Shown piece by piece: positions 22,309 through 31,296 of a DNA stretch of 44,438 nt (the first letter of the stretch is position 1; every line of letters begins with the position of its first letter). The notes beneath the pieces were generated by a model, which was given only the letters and a program-made list of their open reading frames with translations, ran no database searches and was not told the DNA's origin. This stretch comes from Caballeronia sp. SEWSISQ10-4 2 (lineage in GTDB: Bacteria > Pseudomonadota > Gammaproteobacteria > Burkholderiales > Burkholderiaceae), in NCBI RefSeq assembly GCF_030464885.1, contig NZ_JALPRJ010000070.1, positions 1 through 44,438 on the forward strand, given 5' to 3'. The translations under genes and the position numbers were made by a program.

Positions 22309-23709
22309 ATGCAAAACCCCGTACCGAGTCGATTCAAGCCGTTCACGCGGCAAACTATCCGGCAGACGCAGGAATGGTCGAAACTCTCCGCCGAGCAGCA
22401 GGAAGCAGTCGATGTGGTGGCACGCGTACTGCCTTTCCGCGTGAATCAATATGTACTGAGCGAGTTGATCGACTGGGATCGTGTGCCTGACGATCCGATT
22501 TACCGGTTGACCTTCCCACATAAAGACATGTTGCGTGACGATGAATACGCGAACCTGAGAGATCTGATCAAGTCAGGCAAATCGGAAGATGAAATTGATC
22601 AATTCATCCATAAGATCCGCTTACGAATGAATCCCCATCCGGCCGGTCAGCTAACTCATAACGTGCCCTATCTGGATGGCGTGCCGTTACAAGGAATGCA
22701 GCATAAATATCGCGAAACGGTATTGTTTTTCCCGAGTGCGGGCCAGTCATGCCACGCGTATTGCACGTTCTGCTTCCGCTGGCCGCAATTCGTCGGCATG
22801 GACGAGTTCAAGTTCGACGCGCGGGAGACCACCCAACTGGTCGAATATCTGAAGCGCCATAAAGACGTGACCGACGTGCTGATTACCGGCGGCGACCCGC
22901 TCGTGATGAACGCGCGTTCGCTCGCCGAGTACCTGACGCCGCTGCTCGTGCCCGAGCTGTCGCATATCCAGAACATCCGCATTGGCACCAAATCGGTCGC
23001 GTACTGGCCTCAGCGCTTCGTCACCGACAAGGACGCGGACGACCTGCTGAAGGTATTCGAGTCGGTGGTTGCGGCCGGCCGCAATCTCGCGATCATGGGC
23101 CACTACAACCATCCGAATGAACTGGAGCCCGAGATCGCGCAAACGGCGGTGCGCCGCATCATCGGTACCGGCGCGACGGTGCGGATGCAGGCGCCGCTGA
23201 TCCGTCACATCAACACCGACGCGAATGCATGGGCGCGGCTATGGACGCTCGGCGTGAAGCTGGGCGCCGTGCCGTACTACATGTTCGTCGAACGCGACAC
23301 CGGACCGAGCGATTACTTCAAGCTCCCGCTTGCCGAAGCGTACGAGATCTTCCAGCAAGCGTATCGGCAAGTGTCGGGACTCGCGCGCACGGTGCGCGGA
23401 CCGTCGATGAGCGCATTCCCGGGCAAGGTGATGGTGGACGGCATCGTCACGATCGGCGGCGAGAAAGTGTTCGCGCTGCAGTTTCTGCAGGCGCGCAATC
23501 CGGACTGGGTGCGCCGGCCGTTCTACGCGAAGTTCGATCCGCAGGCGACGTGGCTCGACGAACTGGTGCCCGCGTTCGGCGAGCACAAGTTCTTCTTCGA
23601 AACCGACGAAATACACGCGCACGCCCACGCCGGCAAGAAGGTCATTACGCTGCGCGTCGCCGGCACCGGGCACGCGCACGAAGCCGAAGCCGCGGAGGCC
23701 GCGCAATGA
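22309..23709 (+). CDS. KamA-family radical SAM protein (lysine 2,3-aminomutase-like)
   Basis: A 466-residue cytoplasmic radical SAM/PLP enzyme. The 4Fe-4S cluster motif is Cys148, Cys152 and Cys155 in SCHAYCTFCFRWPQ, and the SAM-binding GGDPL is at 194-198. The PLP lysine is probably Lys373 in GPSMSAFPGKVMVDG, although true lysine 2,3-aminomutases have PGGGGK at this site. The substrate-carboxylate region reads QAPLIRHINTDANAW where lysine enzymes have QSVLLRGVND, so the substrate may not be lysine. The start region lacks the N-terminal segment of EpmB. The C-terminus has a His/Ala-rich tail (HAHAHAGKK, GHAHEAEAAEAAQ). Its stop overlaps the next start (ATGA). It opens an operon of at least four tightly packed genes. 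A 1,2-amino shift on an unknown amino acid is the likely reaction. Confidence 0.88.
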   Translation: MQNPVPSRFKPFTRQTIRQTQEWSKLSAEQQEAVDVVARVLPFRVNQYVLSELIDWDRVPDDPIYRLTFPHKDMLRDDEYANLRDLIKSGKSEDEIDQFIHKIRLRMNPHPAGQLTHNVPYLDGVPLQGMQHKYRETVLFFPSAGQSCHAYCTFCFRWPQFVGMDEFKFDARETTQLVEYLKRHKDVTDVLITGGDPLVMNARSLAEYLTPLLVPELSHIQNIRIGTKSVAYWPQRFVTDKDADDLLKVFESVVAAGRNLAIMGHYNHPNELEPEIAQTAVRRIIGTGATVRMQAPLIRHINTDANAWARLWTLGVKLGAVPYYMFVERDTGPSDYFKLPLAEAYEIFQQAYRQVSGLARTVRGPSMSAFPGKVMVDGIVTIGGEKVFALQFLQARNPDWVRRPFYAKFDPQATWLDELVPAFGEHKFFFETDEIHAHAHAGKKVITLRVAGTGHAHEAEAAEAAQ

Positions 23710-24605
23710 AGCGTGATGCCCTCGCCGGCACGGCCGAGTATGAAGTCTATGCGCTGCGCTATGCCACGCACACGGCGCGGCACAGCGCCGAGAACTACCT
23801 CGGCCACGATCCGCACGGCAACCGCGCGATGCCGCTCGACTTTTACTTCTGGGTGATCCGGAACGCGCAGCGCACGGTGCTGGTGGATACCGGTTTCAAA
23901 CCGGCGCTGGCCGCAAAGCGCGGCCGCGATTACTTCGGCGAACCCGCCGCGCTGCTCGCCAAGCTCGGCATCGACGCAGCCGAAATCGAGGACGTGGTCA
24001 TCACGCACATGCATTACGACCACGCCGGCAACCTCGACGCGTTTCCGCGCGCCCGCTTCCATTTGCAGGAAAGCGAGCTCGCGTTTTGCACCGGCCGTTG
24101 CATGTGCCACGGCGCCCTGCGCGGGCCGTTCGAACCGCAGGACGTGGCGCAGGCGGTGTTCCGGCTGTTCGAGGGTCGCCTGCATTTCGTCGACGGCGAC
24201 AGCGAGCTGTTTCCGGGCATCACGCTGCATCAGGTGGGCGGCCATACGCCGGGTTTGCAGGTGGTGCGCGTGGCGACACAGCGCGGCCACGTGGTGCTCG
24301 CGAGCGACGCCGCGCACTACTGGGACAACCTGCGCGCCCGCCGGCCGTTTCCGATCGTGATCGATGTGGGTCGCATGCTCGATGCGCATGCGTTGATCGA
24401 GCGGCTCGCCGACGGCCCCGACCACATCGTGCCCGGTCACGATCCACTTGTGCGCTCGACGTTCCGGGCCTTGCCCGGCGAGCCGGACATTCTGGCAATC
24501 CATGAAGCGCCGCTCGAGCTCGAAGAAACGAGCGCGCCCCAGCCTGTGCGCGCCGATACGGCCAGCGCAGCCGCAAACGCAACGGCAACCGCGTTGGCCA
24601 ATTGA
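23706..24605 (+). CDS. Metallo-beta-lactamase-fold hydrolase (AHL lactonase-like)
   Basis: A 299-residue metal-dependent hydrolase. The metal motif HMHYDH is at 101-106 (THMHYDHAGNL). Further ligands are His in VGGHTPGLQV, Asp in ASDAAHYWDN and His in VPGHDPLV. The sequence resembles the N-acyl homoserine lactonase group: DFYFWVIR, TVLVDTGF and the SDAAHYWDN pattern are typical. The start is the ATG of an ATGA overlap with the KamA stop. The C-terminal 30 residues are a low-complexity Ala/Thr tail. In this context a lactonase or lactam/thiolactone hydrolase acting on the aminomutase product or precursor is plausible; quorum-quenching activity is an alternative. No signal peptide. Confidence 0.88.
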   Translation: MKRDALAGTAEYEVYALRYATHTARHSAENYLGHDPHGNRAMPLDFYFWVIRNAQRTVLVDTGFKPALAAKRGRDYFGEPAALLAKLGIDAAEIEDVVITHMHYDHAGNLDAFPRARFHLQESELAFCTGRCMCHGALRGPFEPQDVAQAVFRLFEGRLHFVDGDSELFPGITLHQVGGHTPGLQVVRVATQRGHVVLASDAAHYWDNLRARRPFPIVIDVGRMLDAHALIERLADGPDHIVPGHDPLVRSTFRALPGEPDILAIHEAPLELEETSAPQPVRADTASAAANATATALAN

Positions 24606-24616
24606 GGAGAAACCGC

Positions 24617-26503
24617 ATGACATTGACGAACGTGACGCTGGTGGGAATGGGCCCGCGTGGTTTGAGCGTGCTGGAACGGATTCTCGAACACGCTCGACGG
24701 CTGCCGGCCGATGCGCGGCTGCACATCGACGTGATCGATGCGGGCGAATGCGGGCAGGGTTCGCACCCTTCGCGCCAGCCCGATCATCTGTTGATCAACA
24801 CCGTCGCGTCGCAGATCACGATGTTCGCGCCGGTCAGCGTCGCGGGCGGCGGCAGCAACGGGCCATCGCTGGTGGAATGGGCGAGCGCGAGCGGTTATCG
24901 GCGCTTCGGCCAGCGCTACTTTCGCGTGGAAGACGGCTCGGGTGCGGCGATCACCGAATTCGATCATCTCCCGCGCAGCTTGCTCGGCGAATACCTGGCG
25001 TGGGTTTATGACCGGGTGGTGCGGCTGCTGCCGGAGCGCATCACCGTCGCTCATCATCGCACCCGCGTGTTGGATGTCGAAGAGCGCGAGAGCCGTTTCC
25101 AGGTGCGGCTCGAAAACGGCTATACGTATCCCACGGATTACGTATTTCTCGTGACCGGTCACGGCCGGCGCAAGCCGACCGACGACGATCTTCGCAACAG
25201 CGCCTTCGTGAAGCAACACGTTGCGCGCAATCCGAAGCTCGGTTTTTTCGCCTCGCCGTATCCGGTCGCGGGACTGTCGAGCATCTCCGCACAGGCGAGC
25301 GTCGCGGTGCAGGGTTTTGGGCTCACCGCGCACGACGTGATTTCCGAGCTCACGCTCGGGCGGGGCGGACGCTACATGCAAACGCAGAACGGCTTGCGTT
25401 ATGAGCCCTCGGGCAAGGAGCCGCACATCCTGCTGTTTTCACGCAATTGCCTGCCGTTCGCCGCGCGAGGCGTGAATCAGAAGGGCCTGACGGGCAAGCA
25501 TCAGGCGCAGTTCTTCACGCCGGCCGCGGTGCGTGCGCTTGCCGAAGCGACGAAGAGCGCGCGCAGCGATCCGCGCGTCGATTTCCGCGTGGACGTGTTG
25601 CCGCTGATCATCAAGGAAATGGCATACGCGTATCGCAGCGCGGCGCTTCAGAAAACCGTCGATCCGGCTACGTTCGAAGCCACGCCCGGCGAGCAGCAGG
25701 CAATCGAGGCGATCCTGTGGCCGCTCAAAGGCCGTAGCTTCGTGTCGGCGCAAGCGTTCCAGCGTTTCTTTGACGAGCAGTTCAACGACGATCTCGCCCA
25801 CGCCTTCAAAGGCAATCTGGCGAGCCCGGTGAAAGCGGCCACCGACGTGCTGCGCGATACGCGCGAAGCGCTTCGCACGGCGGTCGAATTCGGCGGACTG
25901 ACCCCGGGCTCGCATCGTTTTTTTGTCGAGGAATTCAACGCGATCACCAACCGCGTCGCGTTCGGTCCGCCGAAGCAGCGCAACGTGGAATTCCTCGCGC
26001 TGCGCGCCGCCGGCGTGCTCGATCTGGCGGGCGGCCCCGGCGCGAGCGTGAGCGGCGATCCGCAAAGCAGCCAGTTCCGCATCGACACGCCGTACACGGA
26101 AGGCGCAACGCAGCGTTTCGCCGACGTGCTGATCGCCGCGCGGCTCGACAGTTATTCGCCGCTGACCGACGACTCGGTGCTGACCGCGAATCTGCGGCGC
26201 CGCGGCCTGATCCGGCCGTACCGCAACGGTGACTACCACCCGGGCGGTATCGACATCGACACGCAATCGCGGCCGATCGGCCGCAGCGGACGGCCGCATC
26301 CACGGTTATGGGCAATCGGCTTCCTGGTCGAAGGCGCGCACTTTTATACGCACGCGTTGCCGCGTCCGCAGATCGCATCGCGACAGACCGCCGACGCCGA
26401 GCGTTGCGTGCTGCAACTGTTCGATGCGATCGACAGCAGGCGTCCCGCCGCCGCGAGCCCCGATGACACGATTCCCGCCGCCGACCTCCAGGAGACCGCA
26501 TGA
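24617..26503 (+). CDS. Large FAD/NAD(P)-binding protein (PF13454-like)
   Basis: A 628-residue flavoprotein. The N-terminal Rossmann motif VGMGPRGLSVLERI (about 8-21) is the PF13454 variant of GxGxxG, followed by HIDVIDAGECGQGSHPSRQP, then LLINTVASQITMF. A second nucleotide-binding stretch is VQGFGLTAHDVISELTLGRG around 235-255. The ATG at 24617 has GAGGAGAAA upstream and is preferred over an in-frame start 15 bases earlier. The middle and C-terminal parts are helical and not recognised; the C-terminus has IGFLVEGAHFYTHALPRPQI. Such proteins may oxidise or N-hydroxylate amino compounds, but biochemical data for the family are thin. The stop overlaps the cupin start (ATGA), so the two proteins are probably made in a fixed ratio. 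Confidence 0.85.
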   Translation: MTLTNVTLVGMGPRGLSVLERILEHARRLPADARLHIDVIDAGECGQGSHPSRQPDHLLINTVASQITMFAPVSVAGGGSNGPSLVEWASASGYRRFGQRYFRVEDGSGAAITEFDHLPRSLLGEYLAWVYDRVVRLLPERITVAHHRTRVLDVEERESRFQVRLENGYTYPTDYVFLVTGHGRRKPTDDDLRNSAFVKQHVARNPKLGFFASPYPVAGLSSISAQASVAVQGFGLTAHDVISELTLGRGGRYMQTQNGLRYEPSGKEPHILLFSRNCLPFAARGVNQKGLTGKHQAQFFTPAAVRALAEATKSARSDPRVDFRVDVLPLIIKEMAYAYRSAALQKTVDPATFEATPGEQQAIEAILWPLKGRSFVSAQAFQRFFDEQFNDDLAHAFKGNLASPVKAATDVLRDTREALRTAVEFGGLTPGSHRFFVEEFNAITNRVAFGPPKQRNVEFLALRAAGVLDLAGGPGASVSGDPQSSQFRIDTPYTEGATQRFADVLIAARLDSYSPLTDDSVLTANLRRRGLIRPYRNGDYHPGGIDIDTQSRPIGRSGRPHPRLWAIGFLVEGAHFYTHALPRPQIASRQTADAERCVLQLFDAIDSRRPAAASPDDTIPAADLQETA

Positions 26504-27102
26504 GCGACGCCCAAGCCCTTGCCGCGATCGATACCGGCGAGTCGCGGCTCCGGCCACTGCCTGAACACCGGCCGCAACCCGATGCCGGCCGCCTGGTGCC
26601 GTTCGACGCCTACCTCGCGGCGGCCAGCCGCAGCCGCCAGAAGCCGGTCCACTGGCCGTGGCGTGCCGTCTCGCAGACGTGGGCCGGCACGGGTCACGGC
26701 GAACGCGGCACGGTCGCGCTGGTCGCGGATGCCGACGCCGGCCGCGTGGAGGCGGCGCCCGGCATTTCCCTGACGGTGCAGGTGGTCGAGCCGCAATGCA
26801 GCACGCACTCGCATCGTCATTCGTTCTGGCATCTGTATGTGGTGGTGTCGGGCGAGGGCAGTGCTCATGTCGACGGCACGTCCGAGTACCGGCTGGCACC
26901 CGGCGATTCGCTGTACGTGCCGCCGTGGATTGCGCACCGCTTCGCCAATCCGCACGGTAGCGCGCCGCTGATGCTGTACGGCTTGCAGAATCTGCCGCAG
27001 CTGGCGGAGCTGGGCACGCTGGTGCGCGAGTCGCCGGACGGCGAGATCCAGCACGTGTATGGCGCAGCCGATCCCAACGGCAGCACGCGAGCCGGCAGCT
27101 AA
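26500..27102 (+). CDS. Cupin-domain protein
   Basis: A 200-residue protein with one cupin barrel at about 85-170. Cupin motif 1 appears as STHSHRHSFWHLYVVVSGEG with several metal-ligand His candidates, and motif 2 as LAPGDSLYVPPWIAHRFANP with a late His. A polar N-terminal region of about 80 residues precedes the barrel. It could be a metal-dependent dioxygenase, isomerase or a ligand-binding protein. The start overlaps the FAD protein stop by 4 bases. As part of the KamA operon it probably acts on an intermediate of the same pathway. No homologue with known activity could be named from sequence alone. Confidence 0.85.
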   Translation: MSDAQALAAIDTGESRLRPLPEHRPQPDAGRLVPFDAYLAAASRSRQKPVHWPWRAVSQTWAGTGHGERGTVALVADADAGRVEAAPGISLTVQVVEPQCSTHSHRHSFWHLYVVVSGEGSAHVDGTSEYRLAPGDSLYVPPWIAHRFANPHGSAPLMLYGLQNLPQLAELGTLVRESPDGEIQHVYGAADPNGSTRAGS

Positions 27103-27173
27103 ACCGGCCGTCGCGCCGACCGGCCCGGCAATCGTTGCCAACCACTGTCTTCAATGCCATCGAGGAGTCCCGC

Positions 27174-28433
27174 GTGGAGTCGTCCAACACCGAAGCCCGT
27201 TTCAGCACCGCTGCCTTGTACCTGACGGTGTTCCTGCCATTCGCGTTCGGCCACTACGTGTCGTTCGTGTTCCGTGCGATCAACGCGGTGCTTGCGCCGT
27301 ATCTGGTCGAGTCGCTGCAACTGAGCGCCGGGCAACTCGGCTTGCTGTCGAGCGCGTATTTCGTTTCCTTCGGTCTCGCACAATTGCCGGTCGGTCTCGC
27401 GCTTGACCGCTATGGCCCGCGCCGCGTGCAGCTCGTGCTGCTCGGCATCGCCGCGCTCGGCTCGCTGCTGTTCGCGGCGGGCAACGGCTTCGCCGCGCTG
27501 TTCACGGCGCGGATTCTCACCGGGCTGGGTTTGTCCGCGTGCTTCATGGGCGCGATCAAGGCGCTTTCGTACTGGGTCGATCCGCACAAGCTGCCGTCGA
27601 TTCACGGCTATCTGCTGGCGGCCGGCGGGCTTGGCGCGATGTCGGCGACACTGCCCGTCGAGCTGGCGCTTCAGTACTTGAACTGGCGCGCGCTGTTCGT
27701 CGTACTGGCGGGCGTGACGCTGATACCGGCGCTGGTGATCTATTTCGTGACGCCGCCGGAGCCGCTCGCGCATCGGGTGACGCGCTGGCCGTCGCTGCGT
27801 TCGTTGCTAGAGGTGTACCGCGACCCGGCGTTTCGCCGCACGATCGCATTGCTGCTGCCGGCGCATGCGGTCGCGTTCGGGTTGCAGGGTCTGTGGATGG
27901 GCCGATGGCTGCAGGACGCCGGCGGCCTGAACGAACGCACCACCGCGACGCTGCTGTTCGCCGGCATGGGGGCGATCGTGGCCGGCTCGCTGTCGATCGG
28001 CAATATCACCGAATGGGCCGGGCGGCGCTTCGGCATGAAACCACTCGATGTGGCCGGCGTCGGGGTGGGACTCTTTATCGCCGTGCAGGTGTTGGCAGTG
28101 CTGAACATCGTGCCGCTGATCCCGGCGATCACGGTTGCCTTCACGCTGATCGGCACGATTGCCGGGCTCGAATATACGATCGTCGCGCAAAACGTGCCGC
28201 CGGCCTTGACCGGGCGTGCGGCGACCTGTCTGAACCTGTTGATTTTCCTCGGCGCGTTCGTCGTGCAGAGCGGCTTCGGCTTCATTGTCGGCGCATGGCA
28301 GCCGGATGCGGCGCATCACTACCCGCCCATCGCTTTCCAGAGCGCATTTGCGGTGGCGGTAGCGTTGCAGTTGCCGGGTTTCGTCGCGTGGTTGCTGCGG
28401 CGTCTGAAGACGAGGGCGATAGCGACGGGCTGA
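27174..28433 (+). CDS. MFS transporter
   Basis: An inner-membrane transporter of about 419 residues with 12 predicted spans. Family marks are RAINAVLAPYLVESLQLSAG in the first loop, LDRYGPRR in loop 2-3 (the MFS GxxxDxxGRR region), and TGLGLSACFMGAIKALSYWV in span 5. The GTG at 27174 was chosen because GAGGAG lies 6 bp upstream; a TTG at 27135 gives 13 more residues without a good site. It sits 71 bp after the cupin gene. It may export a pathway product or import the substrate of the KamA operon. Direction cannot be told from sequence. Confidence 0.9.
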   Translation: MESSNTEARFSTAALYLTVFLPFAFGHYVSFVFRAINAVLAPYLVESLQLSAGQLGLLSSAYFVSFGLAQLPVGLALDRYGPRRVQLVLLGIAALGSLLFAAGNGFAALFTARILTGLGLSACFMGAIKALSYWVDPHKLPSIHGYLLAAGGLGAMSATLPVELALQYLNWRALFVVLAGVTLIPALVIYFVTPPEPLAHRVTRWPSLRSLLEVYRDPAFRRTIALLLPAHAVAFGLQGLWMGRWLQDAGGLNERTTATLLFAGMGAIVAGSLSIGNITEWAGRRFGMKPLDVAGVGVGLFIAVQVLAVLNIVPLIPAITVAFTLIGTIAGLEYTIVAQNVPPALTGRAATCLNLLIFLGAFVVQSGFGFIVGAWQPDAAHHYPPIAFQSAFAVAVALQLPGFVAWLLRRLKTRAIATG

Positions 28434-28504
28434 GTTGTCGCCGTCAGTCATGTAACCAATCGCCCATTGCTCTCGTAGCCTCTTTCATCTCATCAGGCGC
28501 CGTC

Positions 28505-29140
28505 ATGAAACTGCATGGCTATTTCCGCTCGTCCGCGTCTTTCCGCGTGCGGATCGCATTGAACCTCAAGCTGCTTTCCTACGAGACGGTGCCGGTTGAC
28601 ATCGCGCTGCGCGCGCACCGTCAACCGGCATATCTCGCGCTCAATCCGCAGGGACTGCTGCCGACGCTTGCGATCGACGGCGCGTTGTTGACGCAATCGC
28701 TCGCGATTATCGAATACCTCGACGCCACCTATCCCGAACCCCCGCTCTTTCCCGCCGATCCCCTCGCGCGGGCGCGTGTGACGAGTCTTGCCGCGAGCAT
28801 TGCCGCGGACATTCATCCGCTCGGCGCTGCGCGCGTGGCGCGCTATCTGAGCGAGCACCTCGGCCAGGACGCCGACGCGGTCCTCGCATGGCAACGGCAT
28901 TGGGCCGTCGAAGGTCTGCGCGGGTTCGAACAGCGCCTGCAGGACGGCTTTACCGGCCGCTTCAGCCACGGTGACACACCCGGCGCGGCCGACCTGTTTC
29001 TCGTGCCGCAGGCGCTGACCGCGCGCCGCGCCGGTCTCGACATCGATGCTTACCCGACGATCGCCAGGATCGTCGAAACGTGTCTGGAAGTTCCGGCCTT
29101 CCAGCGTGCGCTTCCCGAGAATCAGCCGGACAGCAAATAG
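28505..29140 (+). CDS. maiA: Zeta-class glutathione S-transferase, maleylacetoacetate isomerase-like
   Basis: A 211-residue cytoplasmic GST. The zeta-class motif appears near the N-terminus as FRSSASFRVRIALNLK, against the usual SSCSWRVRIAL: the Ser pair is kept and Cys is replaced by Ala. The thioredoxin-like domain has NPQGLLPTL and TQSLAIIEYLDATYPEPPLFP, and the helical C-terminal domain spans about 85-205. Family members isomerise maleylacetoacetate or maleylpyruvate with glutathione. No other aromatic-degradation gene lies nearby, so the symbol is given by family only. It follows the MFS gene by 71 bp on the same strand and may act on glutathione conjugates in the context of the sulfur genes. 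Confidence 0.85.
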   Translation: MKLHGYFRSSASFRVRIALNLKLLSYETVPVDIALRAHRQPAYLALNPQGLLPTLAIDGALLTQSLAIIEYLDATYPEPPLFPADPLARARVTSLAASIAADIHPLGAARVARYLSEHLGQDADAVLAWQRHWAVEGLRGFEQRLQDGFTGRFSHGDTPGAADLFLVPQALTARRAGLDIDAYPTIARIVETCLEVPAFQRALPENQPDSK

Positions 29141-29155
29141 GACTTGGAGATCATC

Positions 29156-29989
29156 ATGCATCTGTACAACCTTGCCTTGGCGAACCCGCGCTACGCCGTG
29201 ATCCTGATCGGGCTGCCGCTTCTGATCCTGATCGAGGCGCTCGCGCCGTTAATCGACAGTGCCGGGAGATGGCAGCACACCGCGAAGAATCTCGTGATCG
29301 GCGCGACCTACGTGGCGACGACCGCGGTGCTCGGCCTCGGCATCGTGTGGCTGGTTCATGCAACGGAGAGAAACCACTGGGGCCTGTTCAATCACGTCGC
29401 CGTGCCGTTGTGGATCCAGGTGACGCTCGGCGTGCTGGTACTCGATTTCGCGGACTACTGGCGGCATCGCGCAGATCACACGTTCCGTTTCCTGTGGCGT
29501 TTTCACCGGCTGCATCACAGCGATCCGCTGATGGAGGCGTCGACCACGATCCGCAACCATCCGGGCGCGGCGATCACGATTCTCGCGCCGCGCGCCATCC
29601 TGATTCCACTGCTCGGGCTCAATCCGCTCGTGCTGCTGATCCATGCGCCGCTCGCGCTGGCCGGACAGTTGTATCACCACAGCAATCTGAAACTGCCGGC
29701 GGGACTCGAGCGTGTGCTCGGGCGTGTCATCGTGACGCCGAGCCAGCATTTCGCGCATCACGCGAAAATCCGCAAGTATTCGGACAGCCAGTTCGGCGTG
29801 GTGCTGATTCTATGGGACAGGCTGTTCGGCACGCTGGTCGAAGCGCCCGAACGCACCACCACGCCGATGGGCGTAAGGGGCTACGACGACGCCGCGAGTC
29901 AAACCATTCCGGGCATGCTGGCCTCGGTGTTCGAGAAGAAGAAGCCGGCGTTGGCTCCGGTATCGCTCGAGGCCGGCGTGCCGGAGTAG
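29156..29989 (+). CDS. Sterol desaturase / fatty acid hydroxylase family membrane protein
   Basis: A 277-residue inner-membrane di-iron enzyme with about four spans. The His clusters are DFADYWRHRADH (HxxxH), WRFHRLHHSD (HxxHH), YHHSNLK and SQHFAHHAKI (HxxHH), which together bind two irons in this superfamily. ATG 29156 was preferred to an in-frame TTG at 29144 because TGGAGA is spaced 7 bp before it. The enzyme would hydroxylate or desaturate a lipid or hydrophobic substrate with O2. It is the last plus-strand gene of this block, 15 bp after the GST gene. Its link with the KamA pathway is only positional. Confidence 0.9.
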   Translation: MHLYNLALANPRYAVILIGLPLLILIEALAPLIDSAGRWQHTAKNLVIGATYVATTAVLGLGIVWLVHATERNHWGLFNHVAVPLWIQVTLGVLVLDFADYWRHRADHTFRFLWRFHRLHHSDPLMEASTTIRNHPGAAITILAPRAILIPLLGLNPLVLLIHAPLALAGQLYHHSNLKLPAGLERVLGRVIVTPSQHFAHHAKIRKYSDSQFGVVLILWDRLFGTLVEAPERTTTPMGVRGYDDAASQTIPGMLASVFEKKKPALAPVSLEAGVPE

Positions 29990-30064
29990 CCGATGCAGTG
30001 TTTGCCTTGCAAGCCGCCGAGCTGTGCCCGCAAGCGCTGGCGGGTTCGCCTGGCTGTCACGCGT

Positions 30065-30925
30065 TCAGCGCACATTAGCCGGCGTCGAACGAAATGCGCT
30101 GACCAGCGTACGCAGCGCGGCGCGCACCTGTGGGTCGGAAGTCGACGAATACAGCACGACCTCGCGCGACGGCAGTGGCGGCAAGCCGAGGCGCGGGCCG
30201 ACGTCGACTGTGCCGAGAGGCGCGACCCGCAGCGCCAGCGCCGCGACCGCGAGCCCGGCTTGCGCGGCCGCGCCGATGGTTGCGATGCCGCCGCCGACGA
30301 ACACCTCGACCCACGGCACTCGCGCTTCGTCCAGTGCGTCGACGGCCATTGCCCGTACGCGGCACGGATACGCCTGGGTCGCCAGCCGCAGCGGGTCGCC
30401 TTCGCGATGCGCCCAGTCGGGCGTCGCCATCCAGCCGAACGGTTCCTTCAGCAGCGTTTCGCCGTCGCGGCGGCTGTCGTCGTGACGCAGCACCAGCGCG
30501 GCATCGAGCGCGCCGCGGTCGAAGTCGGCTTCGATATCGCGCGAACTCGACACGCGCATCTCCACCAGCAGGCCGGGATCGGCGCTATGCACATGCCGCA
30601 GCAACACCGGCAATTCACTGCCGACAATGTGATGGCTGATGCCCACCTTCAGCGTGGTGCGCTCGCGTACCAGCGCGCCGAGCGCGTCGTCGTGCGCGTC
30701 GAGCAGGTGACGCGCGGCTTGCAGGAACACCTCGCCCTTCGGCGACAGACGCACCATGCGCGGCGTGCGCTCGATCAGCCGGTGGCCGAGCCGGTCTTCG
30801 AGCCGCTTGAGCTTCAGGCTGATCGCCGATTGCGTGCTGTTCAGCGCATCGGCCGCGCGTGTGAAGCTGCGCAGATCAGCCACCAGCACGAAAGCCCGTA
30901 CGGCTTCGAGGTCGAGTGTTTTCAT
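30065..30925 (-). CDS. LysR-family transcriptional regulator
   Basis: A 286-residue DNA-binding regulator. The N-terminal winged HTH is LEAVRAFVLVADLRSFTRAA followed by DALNSTQSAISLKLKRLEDR, and the effector-binding domain covers about 90-280 (TLKVGISHHIVGSELPVLLR). ATG 30925 is where the family normally begins; an in-frame start 66 bases upstream adds nothing conserved. It converges on the sterol-desaturase gene and is divergent from the small membrane protein at 31091. It could control the KamA operon, the small gene, or both. The effector is unknown. Confidence 0.92.
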   Translation of the reverse strand: MKTLDLEAVRAFVLVADLRSFTRAADALNSTQSAISLKLKRLEDRLGHRLIERTPRMVRLSPKGEVFLQAARHLLDAHDDALGALVRERTTLKVGISHHIVGSELPVLLRHVHSADPGLLVEMRVSSSRDIEADFDRGALDAALVLRHDDSRRDGETLLKEPFGWMATPDWAHREGDPLRLATQAYPCRVRAMAVDALDEARVPWVEVFVGGGIATIGAAAQAGLAVAALALRVAPLGTVDVGPRLGLPPLPSREVVLYSSTSDPQVRAALRTLVSAFRSTPANVR

Positions 30926-31090
30926 GGCAATCCATAGTTTTTTGTCATCACTGAAATATGCGACGGCCGGTTTAAAGACGCTGCCGACCATGACACGCTA
31001 GAGCTATTCGCGATATCGGGCAAGCGGCTGCCGAGCCTGCTGTCCGACGCGACACACAGTATGACGATGATTCAACAGAAAGGAGCCTCG

Positions 31091-31273
31091 ATGTCCGACA
31101 CCACGCAGGATCACTACGACAACCTATCCTATCCGCTGGTTTCACCCGACGGCGCCGAAGCCGAGCTCGATCCGCAACAGGTGCTGTACGCGCATCTGAT
31201 GGGTTTGTGTTTCGGCGCGTTGATCATTTTCGGCGCGACCGCGGCGGTGTGCGCCGCGGTGCGTTGGCTGTGA
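31091..31273 (+). CDS. Small single-span membrane protein
   Basis: A 60-residue protein. ATG 31091 is preceded by AGAAAGGAGCC, a good ribosome site; an in-frame ATG at 31061 lacks one. The N-terminal 35 residues are acidic and polar. Residues about 36-56 (LMGLCFGALIIFGATAAVCA) are one membrane helix, ending in AVRWL. No known family. It lies alone between a divergent LysR gene and the convergent DszC-like gene, so it may be the LysR target or a small partner of a membrane enzyme nearby. Confidence 0.65.
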   Translation: MSDTTQDHYDNLSYPLVSPDGAEAELDPQQVLYAHLMGLCFGALIIFGATAAVCAAVRWL

Positions 31274-31296
31274 TTGTGTCGGGCCTTGACCTGCTT

